Part shown: one piece after another, positions 43,825 through 55,406 of the stretch
Layout of the letters: every line of letters starts with the position of its first letter
How positions within the stretch are numbered: position 1 is the stretch's first letter
Assembly (NCBI GenBank): GCA_033065855.1
Contig: JAVXUO010002692.1
Coordinates: 101,573 to 165,572, forward strand
DNA: 64,000 nt
Direction: 5' to 3'
Origin: Escallonia rubra
Taxonomy: Eukaryota; Streptophyta; Magnoliopsida; Escalloniales; Escalloniaceae
The notes under the pieces: model-generated
The model's database searches: none
What the model was told of the DNA's origin: nothing
What the model saw: only the letters and a program-made list of their open reading frames with translations
Position numbers and translations under genes: made by a program

Positions 43825-45624
43825 GGCATTAATTAACGCAACAGACATTGAGGATAGAAAGACAAAAAATACTAGTCCACTTGGGTAATAGCCTGCTTTT
43901 CCTGCAGGATTCAGACCAGCCTTATTACGCCTTCCCACAGAACGGAAATCCAGCTCAACACAGAAAAATCAACAATATCAATGAGCTTTAACATAAGCTC
44001 GATCACCGAAATCAATTCGGATTCCAATAACAATAATCACACTGACATAAGTCAGCATTCAGAATTTTCAGAAGAAATCGAAATTTTCAAAAGAAAAATC
44101 ACAGATAAACAACAAAAACGATTGCGAATAATTATCGAATTTAAGCACAACAATCTGGAAGAACGGATACAAACAATTATCAAATTTTCTCAGCATGCAA
44201 TAACAACCGAGCATCACAAGATTTTCAATTAATCGATTCTGGTTCAATATTGGGGTTTTCTTGCAATAATATGTTGATATCGATACATAATTCAGAGTTT
44301 GACATTAGTCGTAAATAATTCAAAGGAGTACTTACAAGCAAGAGTTATCAAAATAAGGGTTCGGACGAAAGTCCTTACCCAGTGTTCAGATAGAATCCCT
44401 TACCTGGATCCGCAGCTAGCTTATCCTAACCGAAAATCTTTAGCTTTATCCTAAACGGAATGATCAAATCATCAGAACATAGTTTACAGCACAATATTAT
44501 AACTTATTACAGACTCACACATGCTCCCAAAATGATCATCCTTCACCGCGTATGTAAAATTATCAAAAAAATTACCAAAAAGCCCCTCTGGGACTTAAAT
44601 CATCCAAACGGCCTTCCCGTAAGTAGAATCACCCAAATAAACTTATTATATGTCAATTTACGCAAAAGTACCTTTCTTAGGTCAATTTACCAGAATACCC
44701 CTTCGAGGTGGCAAACTACCAAAATACCACTCGTTACACTTAAATCATCAAAATAATCTTTATGTAAGCCAAATCACTAAAATATCCTTACTGTATATAA
44801 TTTCACTGAAAAATACCCTTTATGGGTAAAATTACCAAAATACCCCCCTCGGTGATAAATTACCAAAATACCTTTGGGGGTTTTCGGCACCGAAAAAATC
44901 TCAAAAATAGCTTAAAACGCTATTTTAAACACCCTGAAGTCATTTATGGACTAAAAAGTATTTTAAAAAAATTTCACCCGAAAGTCCCGAACCGGCGTCC
45001 GAATCGAGCGCTAAAAGGCCAGTTTGGCGAAAAATACCTATCGGCCACAAAATGGCCCGAAATTTTAAAATATAAATCATATCAGTAAAATAATATTTTC
45101 ATAAAATATTCAGATTAAAATAACTTGATTTACTATGCTAATATAATTCGATAAATGTTTTTAATCGGTACCCCAATTTAGTGCCCTTTGCGGATCCCAA
45201 AAATTTCCGAAACATTCCAGAGCGTACATCTCATAAAAATATTGTGGGTTACAGTTTTACGGTTTGTTTAATTTTGGCCATAACTATTTATGGAAATTCG
45301 TTAAAAAACTGCATAAAGAAATTTCTAGCATTAGTGACAATTACGCTTACTATTTAGATTATTACACACACTATTACACCTTCACCCACATGCACTTGTC
45401 TTCTTCCTCTATTTTCTTCACGGCTGAGACCCTCACTTCACCCAACTCACCTACCAACTCTGAAATTCCTACACACACACACATTACAACCCTAAAATAT
45501 GTATATATACACCTATAAAACACAATAACACATAATCAAACCCATGATTCATATACACACTCACACCCGTGACACATACACACACTGAAGAACACACACA
45601 CCCAGTTATGGTCCCCTCTGCCGA
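43825..45624. other. Repetitive DNA, probably part of a long LTR
   Basis: Contains a run of diverged TTACCAAAATACCCCT-type repeats (44560-44880), CA-rich sequence and a TATA-like GTATATATACACC (45500). With the hAT and gypsy insertions removed it joins 46389-46941 and 54104-54543. The latter ends CGGGGTATTACA, like an LTR terminus. The other end was not found. Confidence 0.4.
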
Positions 45625-45632
45625 GTTCCACC

Positions 45633-46380
45633 TAGGGATGGCAAAAAAATCCGAACCCGCGGATTTCCGCCCCGCCCCGCCCCGATAGGAGCGGGTTTTT
45701 TTTGACTTTGACCGGGTCGTGGGGCGGGTATGGTATTTTAAAAAAAAACCCGCAGCGGGTTAGGGTCGGGTATGGTATTTACCCATACCGCCCCGTGCCC
45801 CGCCCCGCCCCGCCCCGGTATATATACCCTAATAGTAGCATTAATCTGAGCCGTCCATCTATACATATATATGCTTATTTTCCATGAAAACCTAGATAGC
45901 TTTTGTTTGCTTTCCTCTCCATCTCTCTCGGCAGACAGAGACCCACGGCGCACGCCCACGGCGCGGCAACTCGCACCTCGCACCTCACGAGTTGGAGACC
46001 AACGCACCTCGCACGGCTCTCCACCTCGCACGGCGACGAACCATCACTGCTACGGCCGACGCCCGACGAGCTTGATCGGATTTCCTTCCAAAATCCGACG
46101 AACCACCACTGCGACGCTTGTTCTCATAGTTGGATCTACGGCGACGAACCACCACCGCAGCACCACAAGGCGCACGGCTCTCTCAGATTTGGATGCTACA
46201 GCGGGGAGCGGGGTGGAGCGGGGCGGGTTCGGGGTTCCTAAATATACACAGGATCGGGTATGGTATGTAACATAAATAACCCGGACCGGGGCGGGGCGGG
46301 GCGGGACAAATTTTACTGAGTAGCGGGGCGGGGTCGGGTTTTGCAAAACCCGCAGCCCACCCCCCCCCTTGCCATCCCTA
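45633..46380. mobile_element. hAT element, 748 bp, GC-rich ends
   Basis: Starts TAGGGATGGCAAAAAAATCC and ends TTGCCATCCCTA, giving 12 bp of perfect TIR. The perfect 8-bp GTTCCACC flanks it (45625-45632, 46381-46388). Subterminal runs of CCCCGCCCCG and GGGGCGGGGC are inverted relative to each other. No transposase, hence non-autonomous. Confidence 0.9.
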
Positions 46381-46388
46381 GTTCCACC

Positions 46389-46941
46389 ACAGTCACCAAT
46401 CTTCCATATTTCAACCATACACATATAATTAAACTTCCAAGTCCCTCTTGTGAATCCCTACCCGAAGCACACATACTATCACATGTTCTACACACACTTA
46501 CACTGAACACACACCAACTCACACGCACAGACCCACAGTCCACACCTTCATTCCATACGACCCATTAACCCACATATAAACATCAATTTCCCCCTGCAAT
46601 CGATACCCGAAGTCCCACCCCCTTCTTACGCAGCTCAAACCCACACAGCAAAAACACTAAACACACACACTATTACGAAATCTTCCACTAATTTCAAAAC
46701 AAGAATTACACTTAACCAAAATGAAGAAGTTAACCTTGGGAATCCTTCCCTTTTCTGTGATTTTTGCTTCCCCGAGCTTCCATGTTCCTCTCTCTGATTT
46801 TGTTCTTCTTGTTCTTGTTTTTTTTTTTTTTTTGTTCTTCTTTGTTTCTGTTTCTTCTCTCTCTTCTTGTTTTCCTTTACCCGAAATTTCTTTCTCTTAT
46901 CTTTGCTTCTCTGTTTACTCTTCTTTCCTACTCTATTTTTC
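46389..46941. other. CA-rich and T-rich DNA left of the gypsy element
   Basis: Continues the putative long LTR described from 43825. It includes a poly-T run near 46818-46833. A frame from 46721 (ATG) runs into the gypsy LTR to 47149, but only because both happen to be open. Confidence 0.4.
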
Positions 46942-47563
46942 TGTAACAACCCAGGATGACGACCAGCAAGGAGTGACAATTGAGGAAGAACCAATGAGGC
47001 CACAAGAAGAAGACCTGGGAACAGAACCAGCTCAGGGACTCCATGGCAGAGCTCCAGTCAGAATTAAGATCAAGAAGAAAGTTTTGGCGCCATCTGGAAC
47101 GACGCCGCTTGAAGAGGAGATTCACGCCTCAAGGAACGACACCGTCTAGCTCACAAGATCAATTAAGTGGAACGACACCGTTGGGTCATTCAACCAATCA
47201 AGGAGACGGCACCGTTTAACTCACAACTGAATTTGGGTTCCAATTGTTTTAGCGACTCTTTCATGTAGCTGATTAGAGCGCCTTTTTCTGTTTTGATTTC
47301 TGTTTTGCATTCTGTTTTGATTCTGTTACAACTCCCCTTAAAAGGAGGATAGGGACGGGAAGGAGGAATGAATGATCAACCTGAAGAATTCTTCTCTCTT
47401 CTTAAGCTCTCTCTCTCTCTGAACTCTGGTTTCTCAATAAAGTTTCTTATCTTCTTCATCTTCCCTCTCAATTACTCTGTAATCTGTCGAGGTTTCTTAT
47501 CACTCAACTGATTCTACCCTAATCGAAGCTATGGAAGCAGCGTCTCCTCTCGGATACGCTACA
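46942..47563 (+). repeat. 5' LTR of the gypsy element
   Basis: 622 bp, TG...CA ends. CCCCTTAAAAGGAGG near 47334 may hold the TATA-like site, and AATAAAGTTTC near 47437 a polyadenylation signal. The first ~200 bp are open in frame with the end of the polyprotein, as in the 3' LTR. Confidence 0.92.
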
Positions 47564-47565
47564 AC

Positions 47566-47577
47566 TGGTATCAGAGC
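47566..47577 (+). promoter_or_regulatory. Primer-binding site (tRNA-Met)
   Basis: TGGTATCAGAGC two bases after the 5' LTR, complementary to the 3' end of plant initiator tRNA-Met. Confidence 0.9.
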
Positions 47578-47659
47578 CCTTAACTGGGCCTGAGCTAGTT
47601 CAATTCTGCATAAGACCTGAAACCACCACACCTACCGAGGATCGAATTGTCTTGGTATT

Positions 47660-50600
47660 ATGCCTCGATCAGTAAGGGGCACTCAAACTGCTGAAGCTGA
47701 GTTACAGGAGTTCCAAGGCACCATGGATACTAAGCTTGCGGCAAACGACATACGGATGGATTCTATGGAAGCAACTATAGGAGACCTTCAAAGAGAACAA
47801 ACAGCTATGCTACAAGGTTTTACTGAACTCAAACTTGAACTAGCTAGCTTCATGACACAGATTAATGCTAAGCTTGGGTCACCCCCACGAATTAACCTTG
47901 AGAAAGGAGAATCTAGCCATAAGAATCATCGCATTGAGTACACTAATACTCACAATTTTCCTCCCCCAGAGTGTCCAACAGAGAACCACAATCTGCCCAA
48001 ATTTCCTAAACTAACATTTCCTAGGTTTGAGGGCATTAATCCCAGAGGATGGGTGAGGAAATGCGAACAATACTTCGAATTCTGTCCAATACACGAAGAC
48101 TATAAGGTTTCCTATGCATCAGTTCATTTCGATGCACAGGCAGAATGTTGGTATGCAGCCTACATTAAACCATTAGGCAGAGTGAGATGGGGACAGTTTG
48201 TTAAGGACCTATATGCAAGGTTCTCATTGTCGAATGGAATCAGTGTAATGGGGGACTTTAACAGGCTCGTTCAGGTTGGCTCAGTTGATGAGTATTTCAA
48301 TAATTTTGAAGTAATGAGAGCACAGGTGGTGCAAGAGTTTGACTATTTGGATGAAGATTATTTTTGTATGAGTTTCATTGGTGGACTCAAGCCTGAGATC
48401 AGGAGTAGGGTGGAACAATTTGGGGTAGACACCCTATCCAAAGCAATATATATAGCCAGAAGAGAAGAGGTGGCCATTCAGAATCTATTTAGAACTCCCA
48501 AAACCTTACAGCCAACCCTACTTTCTACAAACCAAAGTCAATCCTTCACCAAGATAAATTCCACACCTCAAGGACCTGGTACCACAACTTTCCATTCCAA
48601 AAACCCACTACTGAAAACCACCCCCTTACAGGCCCTTCCCTTCAAGCCTAACCCAGTCCCTAACTACAACACACCTCAAAGAGGCCTACTACCTACACCA
48701 CCTAAACCCCCTCCCAGAACCAATCAATTGACTACAGAAGAGCACCAAAGGAGAATGGCACAAGGGTTGTGTTTTAAATGTGGAGCTAAGTTTGACAATG
48801 GGCATAGAAATGTTTGTCCTATGAGGACAATTGCTATGATTATAGCTGATGAGGAAGAAGTCACAGACACCCCTGAAGAATTAACTGTGACAGAAACTGA
48901 GGATTGCCTTAAAGAACCCCCACCTGAACCAAACTTTGAACCTGAAATCAGTGTCCATGCTCTAGCTGGCAACCAAACTCATCACACCATAAGGATACCA
49001 GGTCGAGTGAAAGAAAAGGAGTTCAGTATTCTGATTGACACTGGGTCAACAGACAATTTCCTTGATCCCCATTCAGCTGAGAAGTTGGGCTGTATACTGG
49101 AAGGTACTACACCATTAACTGTTGCAGTAGCTGATGGAACTAGATTAAACACTGATACCATATGCAAGAATTTCACTTGGGTAATGGGGTCTCAACAGTT
49201 TGTCACAAATATGAGGATCCTACCCCTGGGGGGTTGTGACTGTGTACTAGGAATGCAGTGGCTGAGACAGTTTGGAAATGTGAATTTCAATTTCAGTTCC
49301 AATCAAATTTCTTTCAAATACCAGGGCAAGGTAGTTTTACTGAAGGGAGGAGAATTTAAGGGAACTACTCTCAAAATGATCACAGCCCAAGCCATGAACA
49401 AGTTGTTAAGTGGGAATGTAGGGACACTTTTTGGTCAGGTGTTTGCTGTAAGTATCCCTGCAATGGGTGACACCTATCCCCTGGAAGTGCAGGAGCTGCT
49501 GACTGAATACTCTGATGTGTTTGAAGAACCAAATGGGCTGCCACCCCACAGAAGTCATGACCATCCCATCAACCTTGTGGAAGGTGCCCAACCTGTCAGC
49601 TTAAGACCTTACAGGGTCTCATATGTTCAAAAGGATGAGATTGAGAAGATCATCCAGGAGTTGCTGCAGGCAGGTATTATCAAACCAAGCAAATCACCAT
49701 TTGCATCCCCTATTCTTCTTGTTAAGAAAAAAGATGGAAGCTGGAGAATGTGTGTTGACTACAGAGAGTTGAACAAGTTAACAATTAAGGATAGATATCC
49801 TATTCCTGTAATTGATGATTTATTAGATGAATTACAAAGAGCCACCATCTTCACCAAGCTAGACCTAAGGAGTGGTTACCATCAAATTAGGCTGGTAGAC
49901 AAGGACACTCACAAAACTGCCTTTAAAACTCATTCAGGACACTATGAGTTCCTAGTGATGCCCTTTGGGCTCACTAATGCACCAGCCACCTTCCAAAGCC
50001 TAATGAACACCATATTCCAACCTTACCTGAGGAGGTTTGTTCTAGTCTTCTTTGATGACATCTTGGTGTACAGTCAGAGTATGCAGGATTATATTGAACA
50101 TCTCCAAATGGTGTTACAGCTGCTGAGGCAACACTCCCTCTATGCAAAAAAGAGTAAGTGCACCTTTGGCCAGAGGCAAGTAGAGTACCTTGGCCATATA
50201 GTTAATGCCCAAGGTGTGGCAGCTGATACTAGTAAGGTGGAAGCTATGTTGAACTGGCCCACACCCAGAACTGTCAAGGACCTGAGAGGGTTCCTAGGTT
50301 TAACTGGGTACTATAGAAAGTTTGTCAAGGGTTATGGTGTGATCAGTAAACCTTTGACAAACCTGCTTAAAAAAGATGCATACCATTGGGATGAGCTCAC
50401 AGCAAGGGCCTTCAGTACACTGAAACAAGCTATGGCAACCACCCCAGTACTGGCTCTACCCAATTTTACATTACCATTTGAAGTGGAAACAGATGCCTGT
50501 GATATAGGTATTGGAGCAGTACTTATGCAACAGAACAGACCCTTGGCATACATCAGCAAAGGGCTTGGTACCAAGAGCATGGGACTCTCTACCTATGAGA

Positions 50601-52537
50601 AGGAGCTATTGGCTCTAGTACATGCTGTGACAAAGTGGAGTCCCTACCTCAGCCACAACCATTTTGTGGTTAGGACTGACCACAGCAGCCTGAAATACCT
50701 TTTGGGGCAAAGGGTCACCTCCCTATTGCAACAGAAACTATTGTCAAAACTTCTGGGTTTTGACTTTGAAGTACATTACAAGAAAGGTGAAGACAATGTG
50801 GTAGCTGATGCATTATCAAGGCTTCCACAGCAACATCAAGGGAAGTGCTGTGCATTGACTACTATCATTCCCTTATGGCAGCAAGAGCTGCAAGCTAGTC
50901 TAGAATCTGATGAGACAGCCCAACAAGCTATACAGGAATTGGTCATAGATCCCATGGCCACTTCATACTACTCCTATCAAGGAGGCCTCCTACGATTCAA
51001 AGGCAAGGTGTATGTTGGTAATGAAGGACCACTCAGAGCACAAATATTACAGGAGCTACACACTTCAAGCACTGGAGGTCACTCAGGTATCCAAAATACT
51101 TACAGAAGAGCTACTATGTTTTTTTATTGGCCTAATATAAAGATGCAGGTAACCAAACTGGTTAGTGAGTGCCATGTGTGTCAACAACACAAACATGAAA
51201 ATGTGCCATATCCTAGCCTTCTGCAACCCCTGGAAATTCCAGGTCAACTCTGGACACACATCACTATGGACTTTGTCGAAGGCCTACCCAAATCCCAAGG
51301 GAAGGACACTGTACTTGTGGTTGTCGACAGACTTAGCAAGTATGCACATTTCATCAGCTTGGCACATCCCTTCACAGCAGATGTGGTAGCTCACCATTTC
51401 TTGGATAACGTGTTCAAGTTACATGGGATGCCTGTTTCCATTATAAGTGATCGAGACAAAGTTTTCTTATCCACCTTCTGGACAAAGCTATTCAAATTAC
51501 TAGGGACTCAACTGGCCTACAGCTCTGCTTACCATCCAGAAACCGATGGACAGACCGAGAGAGTCAACAAGTGCCTCGAAAATTACCTCCGCTGTATGTG
51601 TAGCGATAGACCTCACAATTGGGCCAAGTGGTTAACCATGGCTGAGCACTGGTACAACACCAGCTATCAAGCCTCGATTAAGATGACTCCTTTTGAAGCT
51701 GTGTATGGTTACAAGTCCAGGGCTCTCAGCTTAGCCCCTCCAGAGACCACCAACATTACGGATTTGGACAACTATTTGAAGGAAAGGAGCAAGGTACTGA
51801 ATTTACTCAAAGACAATCTGACACAAGCACAAGCTCGGATGCAACAATACGCGAATCTTCATCGTACTGAGCGAGAGTTTACAACAGGAGACTGGGTTTA
51901 CTTGAGGTTACAACCATACAAACAGACCTCACTAGCTCTCAAAAGGAATATGAAACTCTCCCCTAGATTTTTTGGACCATATGAAGTAATTCAGAGAATT
52001 GGCAAGGTTGCCTACAAGCTCAAGCTCCCAGCCACAGCTAAGATCCACCCGGTATTTCATGTATCACTTTTGAAGAAGAAGATTGGCTCTCAAATTGTTC
52101 CTTCCACTCAGCTACCCTATCAAGGTCAGGAAGGGCAGTTTCTAATCGAGCCAGTTGCTGTAATGGACAGGAGGTTAATTAAACGCAATAATCAGGCTAT
52201 AATCCAGGTTTTAGTCAAATGGTCTAATATGAGCCACAGTGAGGAGACATGGGAAGACTGGGAGGTCATTAAAAGCAGGTTCCCAAATTTTGACCCTTGG
52301 GGACAAGGGTCATTTGAAGGGGACGGGAATGTAACAACCCAGGATGACGACCAGCAAGGAGTGACAATTGAGGAAGAACCAATGAGGCCACAAGAAGAAG
52401 ACCTGGGAACAGAACCAGCTCAGGGACTCCATGGCAGAGCTCCAGTCAGAATTAAGATCAAGAAGAAAGTTTTGGCACCATCTGGAACGACGCCGCTTGA
52501 AGAGGAGATTCACGCCTCAAGGAACGACACCGTCTAG
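47660..52537 (+). CDS. Gypsy gag-pol polyprotein with chromodomain
   Basis: One uninterrupted 1625-codon frame with ATG 97 bp after the LTR. In order: gag (about 110-270), a CCHC-like knuckle [16 protein letters not shown] (C371, C374, H382, C386; spacing C-x2-C-x7-H-x3-C, longer than the usual x4-H), aspartic protease IDTGST (D460), reverse transcriptase with FFDDIL (D799, D800), RNase H (ETDAC, D945), integrase HHCC finger (H1134 to about C1174) and core D1204, D1264, E1300 (D-x35-E), a GPY/F-type region and a C-terminal chromodomain ([20 protein letters not shown], from 1517). It makes the proteins for reverse transcription and integration; the chromodomain usually steers insertion to chromatin marks. 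The frame continues through the PPT and about 68 codons into the 3' LTR. All catalytic residues are kept, so it could be active. Confidence 0.95.
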   Translation: MPRSVRGTQTAEAELQEFQGTMDTKLAANDIRMDSMEATIGDLQREQTAMLQGFTELKLELASFMTQINAKLGSPPRINLEKGESSHKNHRIEYTNTHNFPPPECPTENHNLPKFPKLTFPRFEGINPRGWVRKCEQYFEFCPIHEDYKVSYASVHFDAQAECWYAAYIKPLGRVRWGQFVKDLYARFSLSNGISVMGDFNRLVQVGSVDEYFNNFEVMRAQVVQEFDYLDEDYFCMSFIGGLKPEIRSRVEQFGVDTLSKAIYIARREEVAIQNLFRTPKTLQPTLLSTNQSQSFTKINSTPQGPGTTTFHSKNPLLKTTPLQALPFKPNPVPNYNTPQRGLLPTPPKPPPRTNQLTTEEHQRRMAQGLCFKCGAKFDNGHRNVCPMRTIAMIIADEEEVTDTPEELTVTETEDCLKEPPPEPNFEPEISVHALAGNQTHHTIRIPGRVKEKEFSILIDTGSTDNFLDPHSAEKLGCILEGTTPLTVAVADGTRLNTDTICKNFTWVMGSQQFVTNMRILPLGGCDCVLGMQWLRQFGNVNFNFSSNQISFKYQGKVVLLKGGEFKGTTLKMITAQAMNKLLSGNVGTLFGQVFAVSIPAMGDTYPLEVQELLTEYSDVFEEPNGLPPHRSHDHPINLVEGAQPVSLRPYRVSYVQKDEIEKIIQELLQAGIIKPSKSPFASPILLVKKKDGSWRMCVDYRELNKLTIKDRYPIPVIDDLLDELQRATIFTKLDLRSGYHQIRLVDKDTHKTAFKTHSGHYEFLVMPFGLTNAPATFQSLMNTIFQPYLRRFVLVFFDDILVYSQSMQDYIEHLQMVLQLLRQHSLYAKKSKCTFGQRQVEYLGHIVNAQGVAADTSKVEAMLNWPTPRTVKDLRGFLGLTGYYRKFVKGYGVISKPLTNLLKKDAYHWDELTARAFSTLKQAMATTPVLALPNFTLPFEVETDACDIGIGAVLMQQNRPLAYISKGLGTKSMGLSTYEKELLALVHAVTKWSPYLSHNHFVVRTDHSSLKYLLGQRVTSLLQQKLLSKLLGFDFEVHYKKGEDNVVADALSRLPQQHQGKCCALTTIIPLWQQELQASLESDETAQQAIQELVIDPMATSYYSYQGGLLRFKGKVYVGNEGPLRAQILQELHTSSTGGHSGIQNTYRRATMFFYWPNIKMQVTKLVSECHVCQQHKHENVPYPSLLQPLEIPGQLWTHITMDFVEGLPKSQGKDTVLVVVDRLSKYAHFISLAHPFTADVVAHHFLDNVFKLHGMPVSIISDRDKVFLSTFWTKLFKLLGTQLAYSSAYHPETDGQTERVNKCLENYLRCMCSDRPHNWAKWLTMAEHWYNTSYQASIKMTPFEAVYGYKSRALSLAPPETTNITDLDNYLKERSKVLNLLKDNLTQAQARMQQYANLHRTEREFTTGDWVYLRLQPYKQTSLALKRNMKLSPRFFGPYEVIQRIGKVAYKLKLPATAKIHPVFHVSLLKKKIGSQIVPSTQLPYQGQEGQFLIEPVAVMDRRLIKRNNQAIIQVLVKWSNMSHSEETWEDWEVIKSRFPNFDPWGQGSFEGDGNVTTQDDDQQGVTIEEEPMRPQEEDLGTEPAQGLHGRAPVRIKIKKKVLAPSGTTPLEEEIHASRNDTV
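52316..52329 (+). promoter_or_regulatory. Polypurine tract of the gypsy element
   Basis: GAAGGGGACGGGAA directly before the 3' LTR. It is also coding, as the gag-pol frame passes through it. Confidence 0.8.
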
Positions 52538-54098
52538 CTCACAAGATCAATTAAGTGGAACGACACCGTTGGGTCATTCAACCAATCAAGGAGATGGCAC
52601 CGTTTAGCTCACAACTGAATTTGGATTCCAAATGTTTTAGCGACTCTTTCATGTAGCTGATTAGAGCGCCTTTTTCTGTTTTGATTTCTGTTTTGCATTC
52701 TGTTTTGATTCTATTACAACTCCCCTTAAAAGGAGGATAGGGACGGGAAGGAGGTATGAATGATCAACCTGAAGAATTCTTCTATCTTCTTAAGCTCTCT
52801 CTCTCTCTTTCTCTGAACTCTGGTTTCTCAATAAAGTTTCTTATCTTCTTCATCTTCCCTCTCAATTACTCTGTAATCTGTCGAGGTTTCTTATCAGGGA
52901 AAATTGCAAAAACCACCCTCGTGGTTTGGGCCAGTTGCAAAAAGACCCTTACGGTTACAACAGTCGCAACAAGACACCCGAGGTTTCATACGTGTTGCAC
53001 CCGTCAAGAACCGTTACGGAATCAACGAATTGACTTAAATACCCCTGTATATAACAACCTCCTTTACATCTCTCCCACAAAAAGCCCCAATTTCTTCTCA
53101 AATCCTACCAAAACCTAACCCTAGCCGTCACCCTCATAAACCAAAGCTCACTCACCACCACCGCCTGTCTGCAACCACCCAGCAAATCGGGAACTGGACA
53201 GCGGCCGATGGTGACGCAGCTCTGGAGGGAAGCCGCGATGGTGCGGCAGCCGTGCATTGCTAGAGGGCCTGCCATGGTGGCGGCGCGGTGGCGGCGACTC
53301 TACTGCTAGGGTTTTTACCCATAGAGCAGCGGCGGCGCTATTGCCTCTTCTATCTCTCTCTGTTTTTTTTCTTTTGGGATGCTGTTGATGCTGCTCCGGC
53401 AGCCTTGCGACGGCTTTGTGGCCATATCGGCGCGACGTTGGGGAAGGTCGCGGTGGACGGCGCTGAGGGCGCTGATTGGTTTTTCTGAGGTGCCGTCGGT
53501 GGCCCGGCGGCACTTTGTTGGTTGTGAATTTTGTGACGATAATTCAATCTGGCAACTTGTGGCGGCGGCGATTCTTTCAGTGTTCGACACGTCTGTCGCC
53601 GGCAGTTTGTGATGAGACCGGCGCCGGAGGTGATTTGCGTGAAGTTGTGAGGTTGATGCCGGTGGTGATGAAAAAAACCCTAGATCTACAATTTGGAAGC
53701 CGCAAATTGATTCACCAGAGTAATTGTAATTAATGAAAATGGAAATGGAAATTGATGCAATCTGAAAATAAAAATGGAAATTGATTTAATTGTAATTAAA
53801 AGGGTGGGTCAAAGAGATCTATCCAAGGGCAAAAACGGGTTTCCAATGGGTATTTGGCAATGCTACTTGCCATCCAGGCGCGTTTACCCCAAATGTTGTT
53901 AAAAGAGACGGGTTTCTTGACGGGTGCAACACATATGAAACCTCAGGTGTCTTCTTGCAACTTTTGTAACCGCAAGGGTCTTTTTGCAACTGGCCCAAAC
54001 CACGAGGGTGGTTTCTGCAATTTTCCCTATCTTATCACTCAACTGATTCTACCCTAATCGAAGCTATGGAAGCAGCGTCTCCTCTCGGATACGCTACA
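52330..54098 (+). repeat. 3' LTR of the gypsy element, split by a MULE
   Basis: 52330-52896 and 54029-54098 together correspond to the 5' LTR. The break falls in CGAGGTTTCTTATCACTC. The U5-like end is on the far side of the 1.1-kb insertion. The 5' LTR is unbroken. Confidence 0.9.
52897..54028. mobile_element. Long-TIR Mutator-like element in the 3' LTR
   Basis: Begins GGGAAAATTGCAAAAACCAC and ends with its inverted match GCAATTTTCCCT. The TIRs run about 110 bp with few mismatches (GTGGTTTGGGCCAGTTGC on both sides). Flanks TTCTTATCA and ATCTTATCA agree at 8 of 9. Long TIRs and a 9-bp duplication mark a MULE. There is no transposase. The core is GC-rich (about 53190-53650) with frames on both strands and could be captured sequence, but no gene is recognised. 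Confidence 0.88.
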
Positions 54099-54103
54099 TT
54101 TTC

Positions 54104-54950
54104 CTCCCCTCCGCGGCAGCTCTGTTATCTTCTTTTCTTTTCTTCTCTCTGTTTTCACTATGTTGCTCTGTTTTTCTGCTTCTGTCCATTGCATGTTCTT
54201 CTTCTGTTTTCTTTCTTTTCTTTTTCTTTTTCATCTTCACCCGAATCTCTTATCCTTTCTTTTATATTTGAAGCTCCAGATTTCCCCTTATCTATACCTT
54301 AGTTTATAATTTTTTTTCTCTTATTCATTAAATAATCAAGGAGGAGGTGGCACCATCTTGTGTGACCAATTTTCCAATTTTGCAAAATAGCCCCTCTATT
54401 TTTCTAAAATTACAAAAATCCCCCAAAAGTCTTTTAAGCCCCAATACGCTAGCAATATTCGGGCATTTCCCAAAATTACCATCCGTTTATTTTTCAGAGT
54501 CCGGATGGTTGTTTTAACCGACTCCCGAAGTTCGGGGTATTACATAAAGTGAAGGAGTAAATTTACTTAACAAAGAGTAACAATTGGAGACGAGACTCTA
54601 GCACAATGAACAACAATACGAGAATCGATGGATTAGGAATTTAGGATTTTAGATTTTTTTGTGGTTTAGATATTGATTTATTATGTTATGAAACAAATAA
54701 TGGAATATAATGAACGGTTGAGATGATGCCACGACACAAAAATAAAAAATTAGGATCTTTTGGCTTTTTTTTGCGCCTTCACTACCGCCTTGCACCTGGG
54801 TGCCTAGGCGCACAAGGCGCGCACCTTTTCGAACGGGCTGTTCCTAGGTCTATGTGAGGCGCAGGGAGTGCGCTTCGCCTACACAGAAATGAAGTTATAA
54901 ATATGCAACTCATAAATTACTTAGAAGGTTTTTTTGCACACAGAAATGAA
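54104..54950. other. Right flank of gypsy; LTR-like end at 54543
   Basis: Continues the T-rich sequence interrupted at 46941. ACTCCCGAAGTTCGGGGTATT then ACA at about 54522-54543 looks like the end of a TG...CA LTR. After it comes AT-rich DNA with a G/C-rich CCTAGGCGC patch near 54800 and two copies of CAGAAATGAAGTTAT (54885 and 54941). Confidence 0.4.
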
Positions 54951-54955
54951 GTTAT

Positions 54956-55341
54956 TGTTGATATATGTCTTGTATTTATGTCCCACGTCGGTTACTCAAA
55001 GAAGGTTGCAACTTGACCCTTAGTATATAAGACATCTTGTCCCACATTGCTTGGAGAGAGAAGATCACTGCTTTCTCCAAGTATAAGTAAGGTGTCTTGT
55101 GTTGTGTTTAAGGGTAAGAGAGAAGAGTCCTTCTCTGAGTAGGAAAGAGAGGATAGTCTTTCGTTGGGTAGGCAAAGAAAGAAGAGTCCTTCTTTGAGTA
55201 GGAAAACAGTTGAGAGATACACGTGAGGGAGTGTTGTAAATCTGACTTGTGCAAAGTGGATTTGAGTTCTCTCATATTTCTTGTGTTTTCATATTTGGTT
55301 ATCGTGTTTTATACATATTTATCTAGAGCGATTTCGTAACA
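54956..55341 (+). repeat. 5' LTR of the copia element
   Basis: 386 bp, TG...CA. TATATAA at about 55024-55030 is the likely promoter TATA box. AGAAGAGTCCTTCT(C/T)TGAGTAGG occurs twice, a short internal duplication. Confidence 0.93.
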
Positions 55342-55343
55342 AG

Positions 55344-55356
55344 TGGTATCAAGAGC
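55344..55356 (+). promoter_or_regulatory. Primer-binding site (tRNA-Met type)
   Basis: TGGTATCAAGAGC just after the 5' LTR; the usual plant copia PBS is TGGTATCAGAGC, so one A is extra here. Confidence 0.8.
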
Positions 55357-55406
55357 TTTCAGGTTTATTTTTTGGGCAAAATTGAAATCGATTTAAGAGG
55401 ATAAAT

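Larger units (their letters stand above)
46942..54098 (+). mobile_element. Ty3/gypsy chromovirus, full length
   Basis: Both LTRs begin TGTAACAACCCAGG and end GATACGCTACA, and the perfect 5-bp duplication TTTTC flanks the element (46937-46941, 54099-54103). PBS, one gag-pol frame and PPT are all present. The 5' LTR is 622 bp. By eye the LTRs differ at about eight positions plus one CT-repeat length change (about 1.3%), pointing to a recent insertion. A MULE (52897-54028) has since entered the 3' LTR. Confidence 0.93.

Noticed and set aside
53148-53733. Pack-MULE gene inside the 3'-LTR MULE
   Set aside because: Frames are GC-driven, overlap on both strands and match no family I know. Kept only as a possibility in the element entry.
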